The notes beneath the pieces were generated by a model. It saw only the letters and a list, made by a program, of their open reading frames with translations, made no database searches and was not told where the DNA came from. From assembly GCA_903917565.1 (NCBI GenBank), contig CAIXBB010000016.1, positions 1-64,000 of the forward strand: a stretch of 64,000 bases of DNA, in the 5' to 3' direction. The translations under genes and the position numbers were made by a program. Positions 25,342 to 34,808 of this stretch are shown here, piece by piece (position 1 is the stretch's first letter; every line of letters begins with the position of its first letter). This DNA is from an uncultured cyanobacterium. GTDB lineage: Bacteria; Cyanobacteriota; Cyanobacteriia; PCC-6307; Cyanobiaceae.

Positions 25342-25982
25342 GCCACCGCTGCCGGGGGCACCGGAAGGGGCCGCCGCTCGAAGGCCGGCTGGTAGTAGGA
25401 GAGGTCGGCCTCCATCAGGTGGTGGGGCAGACCGCGGATCTCCAGCGCCTCGATCGAGGCCCAGTGCAGGCGCTGGAAGAAGCGCACATTCTGGAGCTGC
25501 ACCGTGGCCAGGAAGCGATCGCAGCCCCAGCCGTGGGCGGTGGTGACCGCCTTCCAGATCAGGCCCTTGCCGATCTGGTTGTGGCGGCGGTGGTCGCCGT
25601 GCACCCCCAGCCGGCCGCCGTACCAGAGGCGGGGCCGTTCCTCCAGGATCCGCACCACCCCCACCACACCGCTGCCACTGATGGCGCTGTGGTCGAGGGC
25701 GGCGATGGCATAGGCGTGGACATCCTTGTCGTCACGGTCGGTGGCTTCGAACAGGTGCTGTTCCTGGCAGAAGATGGCGCTGCGCAGCTGCCAGTAGCCC
25801 TCCTCCAGCGGCGTGCCGCCCCGCAGCAGATGGAAGGAGAAGCGCTGGGAGCTGGCCGTGGGCGAAAGGTGGAAGTCGTCGGCCTCGATGGCCACCCCCC
25901 GCCGCACCGAGGGGGTGAAGGCGGCGGCACCGCTGCTGGAACTGCGGCCGATGTCGTGGCTGGAGGGGTCGATGAAGAACAT
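25338..25982 (-). CDS. MSMEG_0567/Sll0786-type GNAT N-acetyltransferase
   Basis: A 214-residue GNAT enzyme. The core is YWQLRSAIFCQEQHLFEATD, then GVVGVVRILEERPRLWYGGR, with the acetyl-CoA loop RRHNQIGKGLIWKAV. The start at MFFIDPSSHD was chosen because residues upstream in the frame come from the antisense of the radical SAM gene. It is part of the nitrilase cluster; the acetyl acceptor is unknown. Confidence 0.88.
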   Translation of the reverse strand: MFFIDPSSHDIGRSSSSGAAAFTPSVRRGVAIEADDFHLSPTASSQRFSFHLLRGGTPLEEGYWQLRSAIFCQEQHLFEATDRDDKDVHAYAIAALDHSAISGSGVVGVVRILEERPRLWYGGRLGVHGDHRRHNQIGKGLIWKAVTTAHGWGCDRFLATVQLQNVRFFQRLHWASIEALEIRGLPHHLMEADLSYYQPAFERRPLPVPPAAVA

Positions 25983-25990
25983 GGCGGCGT

Positions 25991-27112
25991 TCAGGGGCTG
26001 GCTTCGAACAGGGAGAGGGCCGAGCAGGCGCCGCACTTGGCGCAGCCGGCCGCCATGGCCTCGGACCTGAGGTCGGAGGCCCGCAAGCGGTCGCCCACCG
26101 CCGTGTACACCGCCACCATGAAGTCGGTGGAGGGGGCGGGATGGGCCTCCAGGGGGGTGCCGGCGATCGGCACGAAGGGCACCACGAAGGGGTAGACGCC
26201 CAGGGCGATCAGCCGTTCGCTCACGGCGATCAGCGAGGCGGCGCTGTCTCCAAGGCCGGCGAGCAGGTAGGTGGACACCTGGCCGCGGCCGAACACCGCC
26301 ACCGCCGCGGCGAAGGCCTCCATGTAGCGCTCCAGCCCCAGCTCCGACTTGCCCGGCAGGATCCGCCGCCGCACCTCGTCTTCCACCACCTCCAGGTGCA
26401 TGCCCAGGCTGTCCACGCCGGCCCCCTTCATGCGGCTGTACCAGGCGGGGTCGTCCGGGGGCTCGCACTGGGCCTGAATCGGCAGGTCCACCCGGGCCTT
26501 GACGGCGGCGGCGGTCTCGGCCATCAGCCGGGCGCCCCTGTCGTCGCTGTTGGGGGTGCCGGTGGTGAGCACCAGCTGGCGCACGCCATCGAGGCGCACC
26601 GCCGCCTCGGCCACCTCGGCCACCTGGTCCGGCGTCTTTCGCACGAGGGTGCGGCCATCCTCCAGCGACTGCTCGATGGCGCAGAACTGGCACGACTGGC
26701 GGCGGTCGCGGAAGCGGATGCAGGTCTGCAGGAGCGTGGTGGCCAGCACGTCCCGGCCGTGCAGCAGGGCGATCGAGCGGTAGGGGATGCCCTCGGCGGT
26801 GGCCAGGCCGTAGAAGCGCGGCTCGGGCGGGGTCTCCACGGCCAGGGCCCCAGTGTCGCCGCCGGCCCCTGTGGCGTCGCTCACCTGCAGACCGCCTTCG
26901 GCGGTGGTGTCCAGCCGGTAGGGCGAGGTGCCGGCGACGGCGTTGTAGACGGGCACCATCACGGTGGTGCCATCGATGCTGAGGGCGCGGTGATCCGAGG
27001 GGCCGGCTCCGCCGCGGCGGCCGGGGTTGCCGGGTACCGCCGGATCGACCACCCCGTGCACCTGCAGTTCGGTGAGCGTTCGGCCCAGGGCGCGGCGATC
27101 GTGCTCAGCCAT
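25991..27112 (-). CDS. MSMEG_0568 family radical SAM protein
   Basis: A 373-residue radical SAM enzyme. The cluster motif is [15 protein letters not shown], so the spacing is C-x9-C-x2-C, longer than the usual C-x3-C-x2-C. It is followed by [16 protein letters not shown] and an Rx-type TIM-barrel ([20 protein letters not shown]). A C-terminal CAKCGAC could bind a further cluster. It overlaps the nitrilase by 8 bases. The reaction is unknown; related clusters have been linked to cyanide or nitrile assimilation. Confidence 0.9.
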   Translation of the reverse strand: MAEHDRRALGRTLTELQVHGVVDPAVPGNPGRRGGAGPSDHRALSIDGTTVMVPVYNAVAGTSPYRLDTTAEGGLQVSDATGAGGDTGALAVETPPEPRFYGLATAEGIPYRSIALLHGRDVLATTLLQTCIRFRDRRQSCQFCAIEQSLEDGRTLVRKTPDQVAEVAEAAVRLDGVRQLVLTTGTPNSDDRGARLMAETAAAVKARVDLPIQAQCEPPDDPAWYSRMKGAGVDSLGMHLEVVEDEVRRRILPGKSELGLERYMEAFAAAVAVFGRGQVSTYLLAGLGDSAASLIAVSERLIALGVYPFVVPFVPIAGTPLEAHPAPSTDFMVAVYTAVGDRLRASDLRSEAMAAGCAKCGACSALSLFEASP

Positions 27113-28115
27113 GGTGCAGTTCCTCCAGCACCGGCAGGCTCAGGGGGGCTTCACCACCACCGCTGCGGCCGGCTTCGGCGGGTTCGATGGGGCGTTCCTG
27201 CAGCTGGCGGGCGGGGCTGCGGTCAATCAGCAGCCTCAGCAGGTCGGGGCGGCTGTAGTGGCCCACGCTGTCCATCATTCGCTTGCGTTTGGTGATCAGG
27301 GCCAGGTCGAGTTCGGCGATGGCCAGGCCCTCACCATCGGGCAGGGGGCCGGCCAGGTACCGGCCTTCCGGGCTGATCACCGCCGTGTGGCAGCCCCCCT
27401 GGCAGGCGTTCTGCAGCACCGGATCGGGCGTGATCCGCTCGATGTCCTCCGGATCCAGCCAGGCGGTGGAGGACACCACGAAGCAGCCGGCCTCGAGGGC
27501 GTGGTGGCGCAGGGTCACGGCGGTCTGCTCGGCGAAGATCGGCCCCACCAGGGAGCCGGGGAACTGGGCGCAGTGGATCTCCTCCCCCTGGGCCATCAGG
27601 CTGAAGCGGGCCAGGGGGTTGTAGTGCTCCCAGCAGGCCAGGGCGCCGATGCGGCCCAGGGCGGTGGGCACCACCTGCAGGCCGGCCCCATCGCCCTGGC
27701 CCCACACCATCCGCTCGTGATAGGTGGGTGTGAGCTTGCGGCGCTTCAGCACCAGTTCGCCGGCCGCATCGATCAGCAGCTGGGCGTTGTACAGGCTGCC
27801 CCCGTCGCGCTCGTTGATGCCCAGCAGCACGTGCAGGCCCAGCTGGCGGGCGGCGGCGGAAATGCTGCCCAGGGCAGGCCCCGGCACCGTCACCGCCTGC
27901 TCGTAGAGCTTCAGGTGAGACTTTCCCATCAGCGCCGCCGGCTCCACGAAGGAGAAGTAGGGGTAGTAGGGAAGGAACGTCTCGGGGAAGACGATCAGCT
28001 CCACCCCGGCCGCGGCGGCCACCTCCATGGCGGCGAGCACCCGTGCCACCGAGCCATCCAGGCTGAAGAGCACCGGACGGATCTGGGCGGCGGCGACGGT
28101 GATCGTGGCGGGCAT
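27105..28115 (-). CDS. nit1: Nit1-type nitrilase
   Basis: A 336-residue carbon-nitrogen hydrolase. The catalytic triad is visible: E45 in [15 protein letters not shown]127 in [15 protein letters not shown] and C161 in [12 protein letters not shown]. The family hydrolyses nitriles to acids and ammonia; the Nit1C homologue NitC of Pseudomonas is needed for growth on cyanide. It is directly adjacent to the Sll0783-like gene with no gap, so the cluster is transcribed as one unit. Confidence 0.94.
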   Translation of the reverse strand: MPATITVAAAQIRPVLFSLDGSVARVLAAMEVAAAAGVELIVFPETFLPYYPYFSFVEPAALMGKSHLKLYEQAVTVPGPALGSISAAARQLGLHVLLGINERDGGSLYNAQLLIDAAGELVLKRRKLTPTYHERMVWGQGDGAGLQVVPTALGRIGALACWEHYNPLARFSLMAQGEEIHCAQFPGSLVGPIFAEQTAVTLRHHALEAGCFVVSSTAWLDPEDIERITPDPVLQNACQGGCHTAVISPEGRYLAGPLPDGEGLAIAELDLALITKRKRMMDSVGHYSRPDLLRLLIDRSPARQLQERPIEPAEAGRSGGGEAPLSLPVLEELHHG

Positions 28116-28598
28116 TCAGAGGGTCCAGGTGTCGAGGATGAAGGCCCCCTCCTTGCGGTGCAGAAGAATGATGTCGAGCACATCGAGGGGATTAACGGGG
28201 ATGATCCCGGGGATCAGGGCGCCTTCGCCGTGGCCGTAGAGGGCCTGCAGGGCGAAGCGGCAGGCGTAGACCTTGCCGCCCTGGTCCAGGAACTTCTGAA
28301 TGCGGGCGCCGAAGTTGAGGTGGCCGTCGAAGGCGGCGTCGCCCAGCTTGGGAAAGCCCCGCTGCAGGCCCAGGGTCACGCCGGGTCCGTAGAGCAGGAT
28401 CGAGGTCTCGAAGCCCTTGTTGACCAGGCGGCTGGCCTGCAGCAGGTTCACCAGGCCGATGGAGCCCTCGAAGGCCACGGTGTGGAAGGTGACCAGGGCC
28501 TTCTCACCCGGTTCGGCCTTGACGTCGGGGAAGACTTTCTCCTCGTAATCGACGAGGAAATCGCCCGTCTGGTTGGCGGGACGGCTGACCTGGGGCAT
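28116..28598 (-). CDS. MSMEG_0572/Sll0783 family nitrogen-starvation response protein
   Basis: A 160-residue protein, first in the minus-strand Nit1C operon. The DsrE-like pattern is [20 protein letters not shown], ...[20 protein letters not shown] and [18 protein letters not shown], with one Cys in YACRF. In Synechocystis Sll0783 is strongly induced by nitrogen starvation and needed for polyhydroxybutyrate accumulation. The start MPQVSRP follows the family. It is divergent from the flavoprotein gene over about 186 bases that should hold shared control sites; I found no clear NtcA site there. Confidence 0.92.
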   Translation of the reverse strand: MPQVSRPANQTGDFLVDYEEKVFPDVKAEPGEKALVTFHTVAFEGSIGLVNLLQASRLVNKGFETSILLYGPGVTLGLQRGFPKLGDAAFDGHLNFGARIQKFLDQGGKVYACRFALQALYGHGEGALIPGIIPVNPLDVLDIILLHRKEGAFILDTWTL

Positions 28599-28784
28599 GG
28601 GAGGACGCGGACGGTGGAATCGGCTTGGGGACCGTGCCACGGATGAACTTTTGTTCTGTGTCGCCGATGCCACCGAATGCCCCCTCTCGCCCATGGGCAT
28701 CGGCCGGGCGATCCGTGCCGGTCGTTACAGGGCGTATCCCGATGCGCGGTCAGCATCGTCCCCGTTAGCGACCAGTGGGGAACG

Positions 28785-30083
28785 GTGGCAAGCGGTTCGC
28801 AGGCGCTGCAGCGTCATCCGGTGGTGGTAGTGGGGGGCGGTCAGGCGGGCCTGTCGGTGGCCCACTGCCTGCAGAAGCGGGGGCTGCGTCCCCTGGTGCT
28901 GGAGCGCCACCGCATCGGCCACGCCTGGGCGCGCCAGCGCTGGGAGTCCTTCTGCCTGGTCACCCCCAACTGGCAGTGCCGCCTGCCCGATTTCCCCTAT
29001 GACGGCGACGATCCCGAGGGCTTCATGGGCCGCGAGGAGATCGTCCGCTACGTGCAGCGCTTCGCCGACCACATCCAGGTGCCGGTGCGTGAAGGCGTGG
29101 CGGTGCGGCGTCTGCAGGCGTGTGGTTCCGGATTCCGCCTGAGCACCGACGAGGGCGACATCGAGGCGGATCAGGTGGTGCTGGCCACCGGCGGTTACCA
29201 CCGTCCGAACCGCCATCCCCTCGCCGCCCGCCTTCCCGAGCGGATCCTGCAGATCGATGCCCGCGACTACGACAGCCCCGCAACGCTGCCCGCCGGATCG
29301 GTGCTGGTGGTGGGCAGTGGCCAGTCGGGCTGCCAGATCGCCGAGGACCTGCACCTGGGCGGCCGCCGGGTGCACCTGAGCGTCGGCAGCGCCCCCCGCT
29401 CCCCCCGCCGTTACCGCGGCCGCGACGTGGTCGACTGGCTCGATCGCATGGGCTACTACGCCATGCCGATCGACCAGCACGCCGACCCCCGGGCGGTGCG
29501 GGGCAAGACCAACCACTACCTCACCGGCCGCGACGGTGGCCGGGAGATCGACCTGCGCCGCCGCGCCCTCGAAGGGATGGTGCTCCATGGCCGCCTGGAT
29601 CACCTCGGTCACGGGCGCATCACCTTCGCCGCTGACCTGGCCGCCAACCTCGACGGGGCCGACGCGGTGCACAGCCGCATCTGCCGCAGCATCGACGACC
29701 ACATCGCCGCCCAGGGCCTCAGCGCCCCGGAGGAGCCCCCCTACGTCCCCTGCTGGTCACCACCGCCCGGTCCATCCGAGCCCCTCGACCTGGCCGTTGA
29801 GCCGCTGGCGGCGGTGATCTGGTGCACGGGGTACCACCCGGATTTCACCTGGGTGGAGGTGCCGGTGTTCGATGGCGCCGGCCATCCGGCCCATGAGCGG
29901 GGGATCACCCAGGTGCCGGGGCTTTATGTCCTCGGCCTGCCCTGGCTGCACACCTGGGGCTCGGCCCGCTTCTGCGGGGTGGCCGAGGATGCCGAGTACC
30001 TGGCGGAGGCGATCCGCCTGCGCGCCTCCCGCCAGGCCAGCAGCCAGGAGCGGCTGGAGTGCACCGCCCTGCTGGGCACCTGA
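28785..30083 (+). CDS. MSMEG_0569 family flavin-dependent oxidoreductase
   Basis: A 432-residue flavoprotein monooxygenase-like enzyme. The FAD site is VVVVGGGQAGLSVAHCLQKR, the NAD(P) site VLVVGSGQSGCQIAEDLHLG, and FMGREEIVRYVQRFA follows. A GTG start with GGGGAA upstream was chosen because earlier codons are outside the conserved fold; other starts are possible. It is divergent from and functionally linked to the Nit1C operon, whose standard seventh member it is. Confidence 0.88.
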   Translation: MASGSQALQRHPVVVVGGGQAGLSVAHCLQKRGLRPLVLERHRIGHAWARQRWESFCLVTPNWQCRLPDFPYDGDDPEGFMGREEIVRYVQRFADHIQVPVREGVAVRRLQACGSGFRLSTDEGDIEADQVVLATGGYHRPNRHPLAARLPERILQIDARDYDSPATLPAGSVLVVGSGQSGCQIAEDLHLGGRRVHLSVGSAPRSPRRYRGRDVVDWLDRMGYYAMPIDQHADPRAVRGKTNHYLTGRDGGREIDLRRRALEGMVLHGRLDHLGHGRITFAADLAANLDGADAVHSRICRSIDDHIAAQGLSAPEEPPYVPCWSPPPGPSEPLDLAVEPLAAVIWCTGYHPDFTWVEVPVFDGAGHPAHERGITQVPGLYVLGLPWLHTWGSARFCGVAEDAEYLAEAIRLRASRQASSQERLECTALLGT

Positions 30084-30086
30084 GCC

Positions 30087-30707
30087 TCAGGGCACCAGGG
30101 CCGACCACGTGAAGGCCAGGCCGATGCCCATCAGCAGGCCGGCGGTGAGGCTGATCGCGCCGCTGGAAGCGCGCTGGCCCCAGCGACGCACGGCGGTGAG
30201 GGCCACGGCCAGCAGGGCGGCCTGGCTCGCCAGCAGGCCGAGCAGATAGAAGGCGATCGGGGTGGGCTCCCAGCCGATCACCGAACCGCTCAGGGCATAG
30301 CCATGCAGCAGGAAGGCCGGCACCAGCAACGCCGCCGGCAGCCGGCGGGCCAGCACCAGGCCGGTGAGGGCCACCGAGAGGGCCACCAGGGGTTCCACCA
30401 GGGTCAGCCCCGGCAGGGCCAGCCCCAGGGCATTGCCGATCAGCCCGCAGCCCAGCAGGGCCAGCACCCAGCGGAAGGGACGCACGATGCCCACCAGGCC
30501 GATGGCGAGCAGGAACAGCAGGTGGTCGGGGCCGAGGATCGGATGCAGCAGCCCGCTGATCAGCCCGGAGACGGGGCCCGGCGTCATGTGGAAGAAGCCC
30601 ATCAGGTGGTGGGCCGAGGCGGGAGCCGCCAGCAGCAGCGGCAGCAGAAGCAGCAGGGGCAGGGCAGCCGTGGCGCCTCGCAAGGCGCCTCTGGTGGGCA
30701 GGGTCAT
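30087..30707 (-). CDS. HupE/UreJ-type membrane protein, probable cobalt transporter (copy 1)
   Basis: A 206-residue membrane protein with a signal-like N terminus ending APASAHHLMGFF. The HupE signature GLLHPILGPDHLLFLLAIG is followed by five further helices; His and Asp in HPILGPDHLLF are likely metal ligands. A cobalamin riboswitch lies directly upstream on this strand. HupE-like proteins behind B12 riboswitches in cyanobacteria have been predicted to import cobalt. Start MTLPTRGAL. Confidence 0.9.
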   Translation of the reverse strand: MTLPTRGALRGATAALPLLLLLPLLLAAPASAHHLMGFFHMTPGPVSGLISGLLHPILGPDHLLFLLAIGLVGIVRPFRWVLALLGCGLIGNALGLALPGLTLVEPLVALSVALTGLVLARRLPAALLVPAFLLHGYALSGSVIGWEPTPIAFYLLGLLASQAALLAVALTAVRRWGQRASSGAISLTAGLLMGIGLAFTWSALVP

Positions 30708-30749
30708 GGGGATTCTCCGGTCCGCGCCGGCAGGGATGGGGATGGGGCG

Positions 30750-30892
30750 ATGGTGAGCGTTCTGACTGAGGACGCCGCGGCCAGGGGCCTTGGTTTCCAT
30801 CACAGCTGCGGGACAGCGGCGGACTTGGGCAACCCCTCACCGCCTTTCCTCCTTGCGTCCTCCCCGTGAAGGGGAGGAACCACCTCTGCGCC
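30750..30892 (-). ncRNA. Cobalamin riboswitch upstream of HupE copy 1
   Basis: Read on the minus strand, the region holds the conserved core CGCTGTCCCGCAGCTGTGAT and ends with the B12-box-like AGTCAGAACGCTCACC about 45 bases before the start codon. The 5' part contains a GGTTCC element and a GC-rich hairpin. It presumably lowers transporter expression when cobalamin is abundant. Confidence 0.9.
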
Positions 30893-30954
30893 ATCCTCCC
30901 CCCTTCCAGCTCAGAAGCTGCGGTCATCGGGCGGCAACGTCACCGGCTGCGGTC

Positions 30955-31093
30955 AGAATGGTGGAACGGTTCCCGGGGTTCACTCCCGGGAGGAAACGAG
31001 GAAAGTCCGGTGCACGGCAGGGTTCGCCCTCCCGTCATTCCGGCGCTGTCCCGCAGCTGTGATGGGGTCACCCTCAGCCAGAACGCTCGCCGT
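30955..31093 (+). ncRNA. Cobalamin riboswitch upstream of HupE copy 2
   Basis: The plus strand shows GGTTCCCGGGG near 30969, AGTCCGGTGCACGG, the core CGCTGTCCCGCAGCTGTGAT and the B12-box-like AGCCAGAACGCTCGCC ending 40 bases before the start. The core is identical to the minus-strand riboswitch. The element was probably duplicated with its gene and now lies head to head with its twin. Confidence 0.9.
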
Positions 31094-31132
31094 GAACCCT
31101 TCCTTCAAGCCCGGCGCGGACCGGGAACCTCG

Positions 31133-31741
31133 ATGACCCACTTCTCCAGCCTTCGCTCCTGGTCCCTGCTGGGGGCCGCGGCCGCCCTCGGTTTCGTGCT
31201 GATCGGCCAGCCGGCCCAGGCCCACGGCTTCGCCCACGGCGGCCTCAGCTCCGGCTTCCTGCATCCGATCACCGGTGTCGATCACCTCCTGCTGCTGATC
31301 GGCGTCGGTGCCGCGGCCTCCTATGTGTCGGCGCAGCTGCTGCTCTGGGCCCTGGCCGGTGCGGTGCTGGGGGCGGTGGGCGGAGCCCTTGGCGCCAGCC
31401 TCCCCTTCGCCGAAGCTCTAGCCGCCCTGGCGGTCACGGCCGTGGCCCTGCTGATCCTCCGTTCCCACCAGAGCGCCGGTCTGCCCCGGCTGGGTGTCGC
31501 CGGCGGCCTGGTGGCTGGCGCCGTGGCGCTGCACGCGTTGCTGCACGGTGTCGAAGCCCCTTCCGACCACTCCGCCCTGGCCTGGTGGCTGGGGGCCTTC
31601 GGGGCCTCGGTGCTGGTGAGCGGTGGTTCCTTCCTGCTGATGCGGCGGCTGCCCCTGGTCTGGACCTTCAGGCTGGCCATGCTGCTCGCCCTGCTCGGGG
31701 GCGTGCTGGCCCTGGGGCCGATCGGCCTGCTGGCCCGTTAG
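31133..31741 (+). CDS. HupE/UreJ-type membrane protein, probable cobalt transporter (copy 2)
   Basis: A 202-residue membrane protein. A signal-type N terminus ends in QPAQAHGFAHGG, followed by the HupE motif SGFLHPITGVDHLLLLIGVG and six hydrophobic helices. It shares the His-Pro-x5-Asp-His core with copy 1 but otherwise differs, so the paralogues are old or have different metal preference. It is under its own cobalamin riboswitch and overlaps the convergent acyltransferase stop by 4 bases. Confidence 0.9.
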   Translation: MTHFSSLRSWSLLGAAAALGFVLIGQPAQAHGFAHGGLSSGFLHPITGVDHLLLLIGVGAAASYVSAQLLLWALAGAVLGAVGGALGASLPFAEALAALAVTAVALLILRSHQSAGLPRLGVAGGLVAGAVALHALLHGVEAPSDHSALAWWLGAFGASVLVSGGSFLLMRRLPLVWTFRLAMLLALLGGVLALGPIGLLAR

Positions 31742-33810
31742 TGCCGCGGCCCTTCGACTGGTGATGATGTCCAGGGCCTGGGATGGGCGAGCATGTCTCT
31801 CACATGGGCACCGATAACGGCGGCTCCGATCTGGCTGGCATGATTCGTCAAATGATTGCCATCCTCATAGACAAGGTCATGCCCGAGATAAGCGCCACAT
31901 ATCAAGTTTGTTTCACAGTATAACTTCCTCAATGAGAGATAAGCGCTATTTGGATGGTTTTTCAGAGCTCTCCTGGAGATTTCGTCCAGACCAGCCTGCT
32001 CTTTGTTGATGCTGGCGAGAGACCTCTGACATGAGGCAGGTGGGAAGGGCCTCCATGGACTTTTCACACAGAAGAGTGGTGTGGACGTCTTGAGTTCGCC
32101 GACATCATCCAAAAGGATGAGATAGACATGGCGCTGGGCTGACCGATGGGCCAACCTTTCCAGCGCCTCGGCCTGATGGGGGAAGCGACGTTTCTCTTCC
32201 CAACGGTGGCCAACGATCAATACATCGCCCGCTTGCACATTCCTGTCCAGTATTCTATCTACCAAATCCACGTAATCGGCGCAGTTGACTCGCCCTGAAA
32301 GTTCGTGAATGCCGATATCGCGCTTGTCGATCACCCCGCAGGCCCAGCCTACATTGAAGTTCCGGACATCCATGGCCGGAAGGGCCCTGGCGATGGCATT
32401 GACGTAATGACCGGCATGGGAGTCGCCCAGGATAATCACCTTCGGCTTCAGTTTGGTGCCGGATCCATTCGGTAGGCATCGATTGAACAGTTCCTGTGTC
32501 ACACGGTTCGCGGCTGTGCACCTGTGCCGTTGGTCCGGGCCTTGACTGGCATTGGCTGCGGCGTTGATGTTGGTGGTAAGCAAGGGCGAAAAGTGTCGAT
32601 CCAGAGACAGGAATCCTGCCCCCCTGGCCACTCCGGCCATCAGCCCCGCTGCCCCCAGCAGGGCTGCGCCTGCATAGGCGATGGTGGCCCAAGCCCACTT
32701 CGACCAGCGTGCCTGGCGAAGCGGTTGCTCCAGCCATCGGTGGCTGGCGATCGCCAGGGCCAGCATCAGGGCCAGCTGGATCGGGGCCGACCAGAGGTGG
32801 ATCCCGATGGTCCATCGGCTCAGGCAGAGGACGGTCCAGTGCCAGAGGTAAAGCGAATAGGAGATCAGACCCAGTCGCACCATCCCAGTTCGGCAGAGCA
32901 GGACCTGGCAAGCCGTATTGGTCCGCAGGCTGGCGATGAGCAGGCTGGTCAGCAACACCACGGTCGTGGTGTTCCGCACGGTGGTGTAGGGGAGGTGGGG
33001 GCTGAACAGGGCCGCCAGCAGCAGGGCCAGCACCGGTAAGGGGGGCAGGCGTTGGAGGAACCCCTTGAGACGAGCACGTTGAAGCAGCAGGAAGATCAGG
33101 GAGCCGGCAGCGAGTTCCCAGAAGCGGGCCGGCATCAGGAAGAAAGCGCTCACCGGCTGCCCATGGCCGATCAGCCAGTGGAACATCAGCCAGGACATCA
33201 AGGCCAGTGGGGAGATGAGCAGGAAAAGTTTTCTTTGGCCCCCGATCCGAGCTCTGCCAAAGCCGCTGAACCAGATGAGGAAAGGGAAAAGCAGGTAGAA
33301 CTGCTCCTCAACCCCAAGAGACCAGGTATGGGTGAAGATATTGAGGTCGGTTGTTTCTGCGAAGTAATCGATGGATTGATGCAGTAGAAAGAGATTGGAA
33401 AGGCCAAAAAGAGCGGCTGTCCCGGTTTGCAGCGAAACGCCAGGATCCGGATCGAAGAGACAGATCAGAATGGCGCTGATGAGCACGAAGACGATCAGTG
33501 CAGGCAGCAGCCGCTTGACCCTCCTTGCGTAGAATCCCAGAAAGAAGTCGGCGAAGGATTCCTTGGCGTGGTTGGCCAGGGAGGAGGTGATCACGAATCC
33601 TGAGATCACGAAGAAGATATCAACGCCCAGATAGCCGCTCGGTAGCAGCTTTTCGTTGAAGTGGTTGATGATCACTGCGACGACCGCCACGGCCCTCAGG
33701 CCATCGATTTCCGGTCGGTAGCGGTTGGCGGGCGCTCCTGATGTTGGAACCATCTCCCGGGCACTCACCACTCCCGCCTGAGACGGAATCATGGCCGAAA
33801 AGTGTTGCAT
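31738..33810 (-). CDS. OafA/YrhL-type acyltransferase with a C-terminal SGNH domain
   Basis: A 690-residue membrane O-acyltransferase. RYRPEIDGLRAVAVVAVIIN begins the acyltransferase-3 domain, GYLGVDIFFVISGFVIT follows, and about ten membrane helices run to residue 400. Residues 440-680 are an SGNH hydrolase-like domain with ILGDSHAGHY and a final DGNHLTNHA carrying the Asp-His pair. It would acetylate cell-surface polysaccharide. Starts at residue 7 or 20 (base 33753, MVPTSG) are also possible. Confidence 0.92.
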   Translation of the reverse strand: MQHFSAMIPSQAGVVSAREMVPTSGAPANRYRPEIDGLRAVAVVAVIINHFNEKLLPSGYLGVDIFFVISGFVITSSLANHAKESFADFFLGFYARRVKRLLPALIVFVLISAILICLFDPDPGVSLQTGTAALFGLSNLFLLHQSIDYFAETTDLNIFTHTWSLGVEEQFYLLFPFLIWFSGFGRARIGGQRKLFLLISPLALMSWLMFHWLIGHGQPVSAFFLMPARFWELAAGSLIFLLLQRARLKGFLQRLPPLPVLALLLAALFSPHLPYTTVRNTTTVVLLTSLLIASLRTNTACQVLLCRTGMVRLGLISYSLYLWHWTVLCLSRWTIGIHLWSAPIQLALMLALAIASHRWLEQPLRQARWSKWAWATIAYAGAALLGAAGLMAGVARGAGFLSLDRHFSPLLTTNINAAANASQGPDQRHRCTAANRVTQELFNRCLPNGSGTKLKPKVIILGDSHAGHYVNAIARALPAMDVRNFNVGWACGVIDKRDIGIHELSGRVNCADYVDLVDRILDRNVQAGDVLIVGHRWEEKRRFPHQAEALERLAHRSAQRHVYLILLDDVGELKTSTPLFCVKSPWRPFPPASCQRSLASINKEQAGLDEISRRALKNHPNSAYLSLRKLYCETNLICGAYLGHDLVYEDGNHLTNHASQIGAAVIGAHVRDMLAHPRPWTSSPVEGPRH

Positions 33811-34808
33811 GGAGGATGAAGGCTACTGCTGCAACCCGGGGCGCTCAGATCTGCCGCCATCGCCAGGGCCCCCTGGCAGGCATCGCCTGTGGCCGTCACC
33901 AGGCGGCTGCCGGGCAGGGCCCGCTCCAGGCTCCCGGCGAAGCGGCGGCGCAGCTGCGCCAGATGGTCCAGCGCCCCGCCCATCGTGCACACCGCCGGCC
34001 CCACCAGATCCAGGCCCCGGGCCACCCCGGCCGCCATCACCGCCAGGGCTTCGGCGTTGCGCTCCATCACCGCGATGGCCTCCGCTTCCCCCGCGGCGGC
34101 CTGTTGATCGAGCACCGGCGCCAGCCGGGCAAAGCCGGCGGGGCCGAAGCTGGCCGCCACCACCAGCGCCTTGAGCCGCTGGGGTGCCCCCGGATCGTCC
34201 GGGTCCAGATCCAGGGCCTCCCAGAGGGCCCGCCGCAGGGGGGTGTCGGGGGCGCGGCCGTCGGCCATGTGCAGGCTCAGGGTCAGGCCGTCGCGGCCGA
34301 TGTCCATGGCCGAACCGGCCCCATCCAGCAACCAGCCCCAGCCGCCGCAGCGGTGCTCGCGCCCATGGCCGTCGCGGCCGACGGCGATGGTGCCGGTGCC
34401 GCTGATCACCACGATTCCGGCCCCGTCGCCGAAGGCCCCCCGCAGGGCGGTGCGCTCATCGCCGGTGACCACCACCCGCTCCGGGGCCAGCCCCAGGGCG
34501 TTCGCTGCCAGGTGGTGGCCCTGGGCCTGCACCGGGGTGCCCTGCTCGATGCCGCTGGCCCCCACGGCGGCCGCCACCAGGACGGCGGCCGGGGTGGCGT
34601 TCGCCAGGGGGGCCAGGGCCCGCTCCAGGCTCTCCCGCAGGGCCGCTCCGAAGCGTCCCGGACCCTCGGGGGCCGCCAGGTGGCACACCCCTGGGCCCTC
34701 CCCTTGGCTGATCACCGGTCCCACACCGGGCCCCTGGCCTTCGCGGGCCAGGGCCAGGCGGCAGCTGGTGTGGGTCTGGCCGGCGTCGAAGCCGGCGATC
34801 AGCCTCAT
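33789..34808 (-). CDS. BadF/BcrA-type ATPase, N-acetylglucosamine kinase-like
   Basis: A 339-residue ASKHA-fold protein. Phosphate 1 is LIAGFDAGQTHTSCRLA, phosphate 2 is GIVVISGTGTIAVGRDG, then RCGGWGWLLDGAGSAMDIGR and VCTMGGALDHLAQLR. The family includes N-acetylglucosamine/glucosamine kinases and activators of 2-hydroxyacyl dehydratases. No Fe-S cysteines are seen, so a sugar kinase is more likely. It overlaps ictB by ATGA and the acyltransferase start by 22 bases. Confidence 0.87.
   Translation of the reverse strand: MRLIAGFDAGQTHTSCRLALAREGQGPGVGPVISQGEGPGVCHLAAPEGPGRFGAALRESLERALAPLANATPAAVLVAAAVGASGIEQGTPVQAQGHHLAANALGLAPERVVVTGDERTALRGAFGDGAGIVVISGTGTIAVGRDGHGREHRCGGWGWLLDGAGSAMDIGRDGLTLSLHMADGRAPDTPLRRALWEALDLDPDDPGAPQRLKALVVAASFGPAGFARLAPVLDQQAAAGEAEAIAVMERNAEALAVMAAGVARGLDLVGPAVCTMGGALDHLAQLRRRFAGSLERALPGSRLVTATGDACQGALAMAADLSAPGCSSSLHPPCNTFRP

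Noticed and set aside
28599-28784. NtcA-type GTA-N8-TAC site between the Nit1C operon and the flavoprotein gene
   Set aside because: Only a wrongly ordered TAC-N5-GTA was found; no site matches the consensus.
30995-31020. GAGGAAAGTCCGG, resembling the conserved start of RNase P RNA
   Set aside because: The rest of the RNase P RNA is absent, while the surrounding sequence contains the full cobalamin riboswitch core and B12 box.
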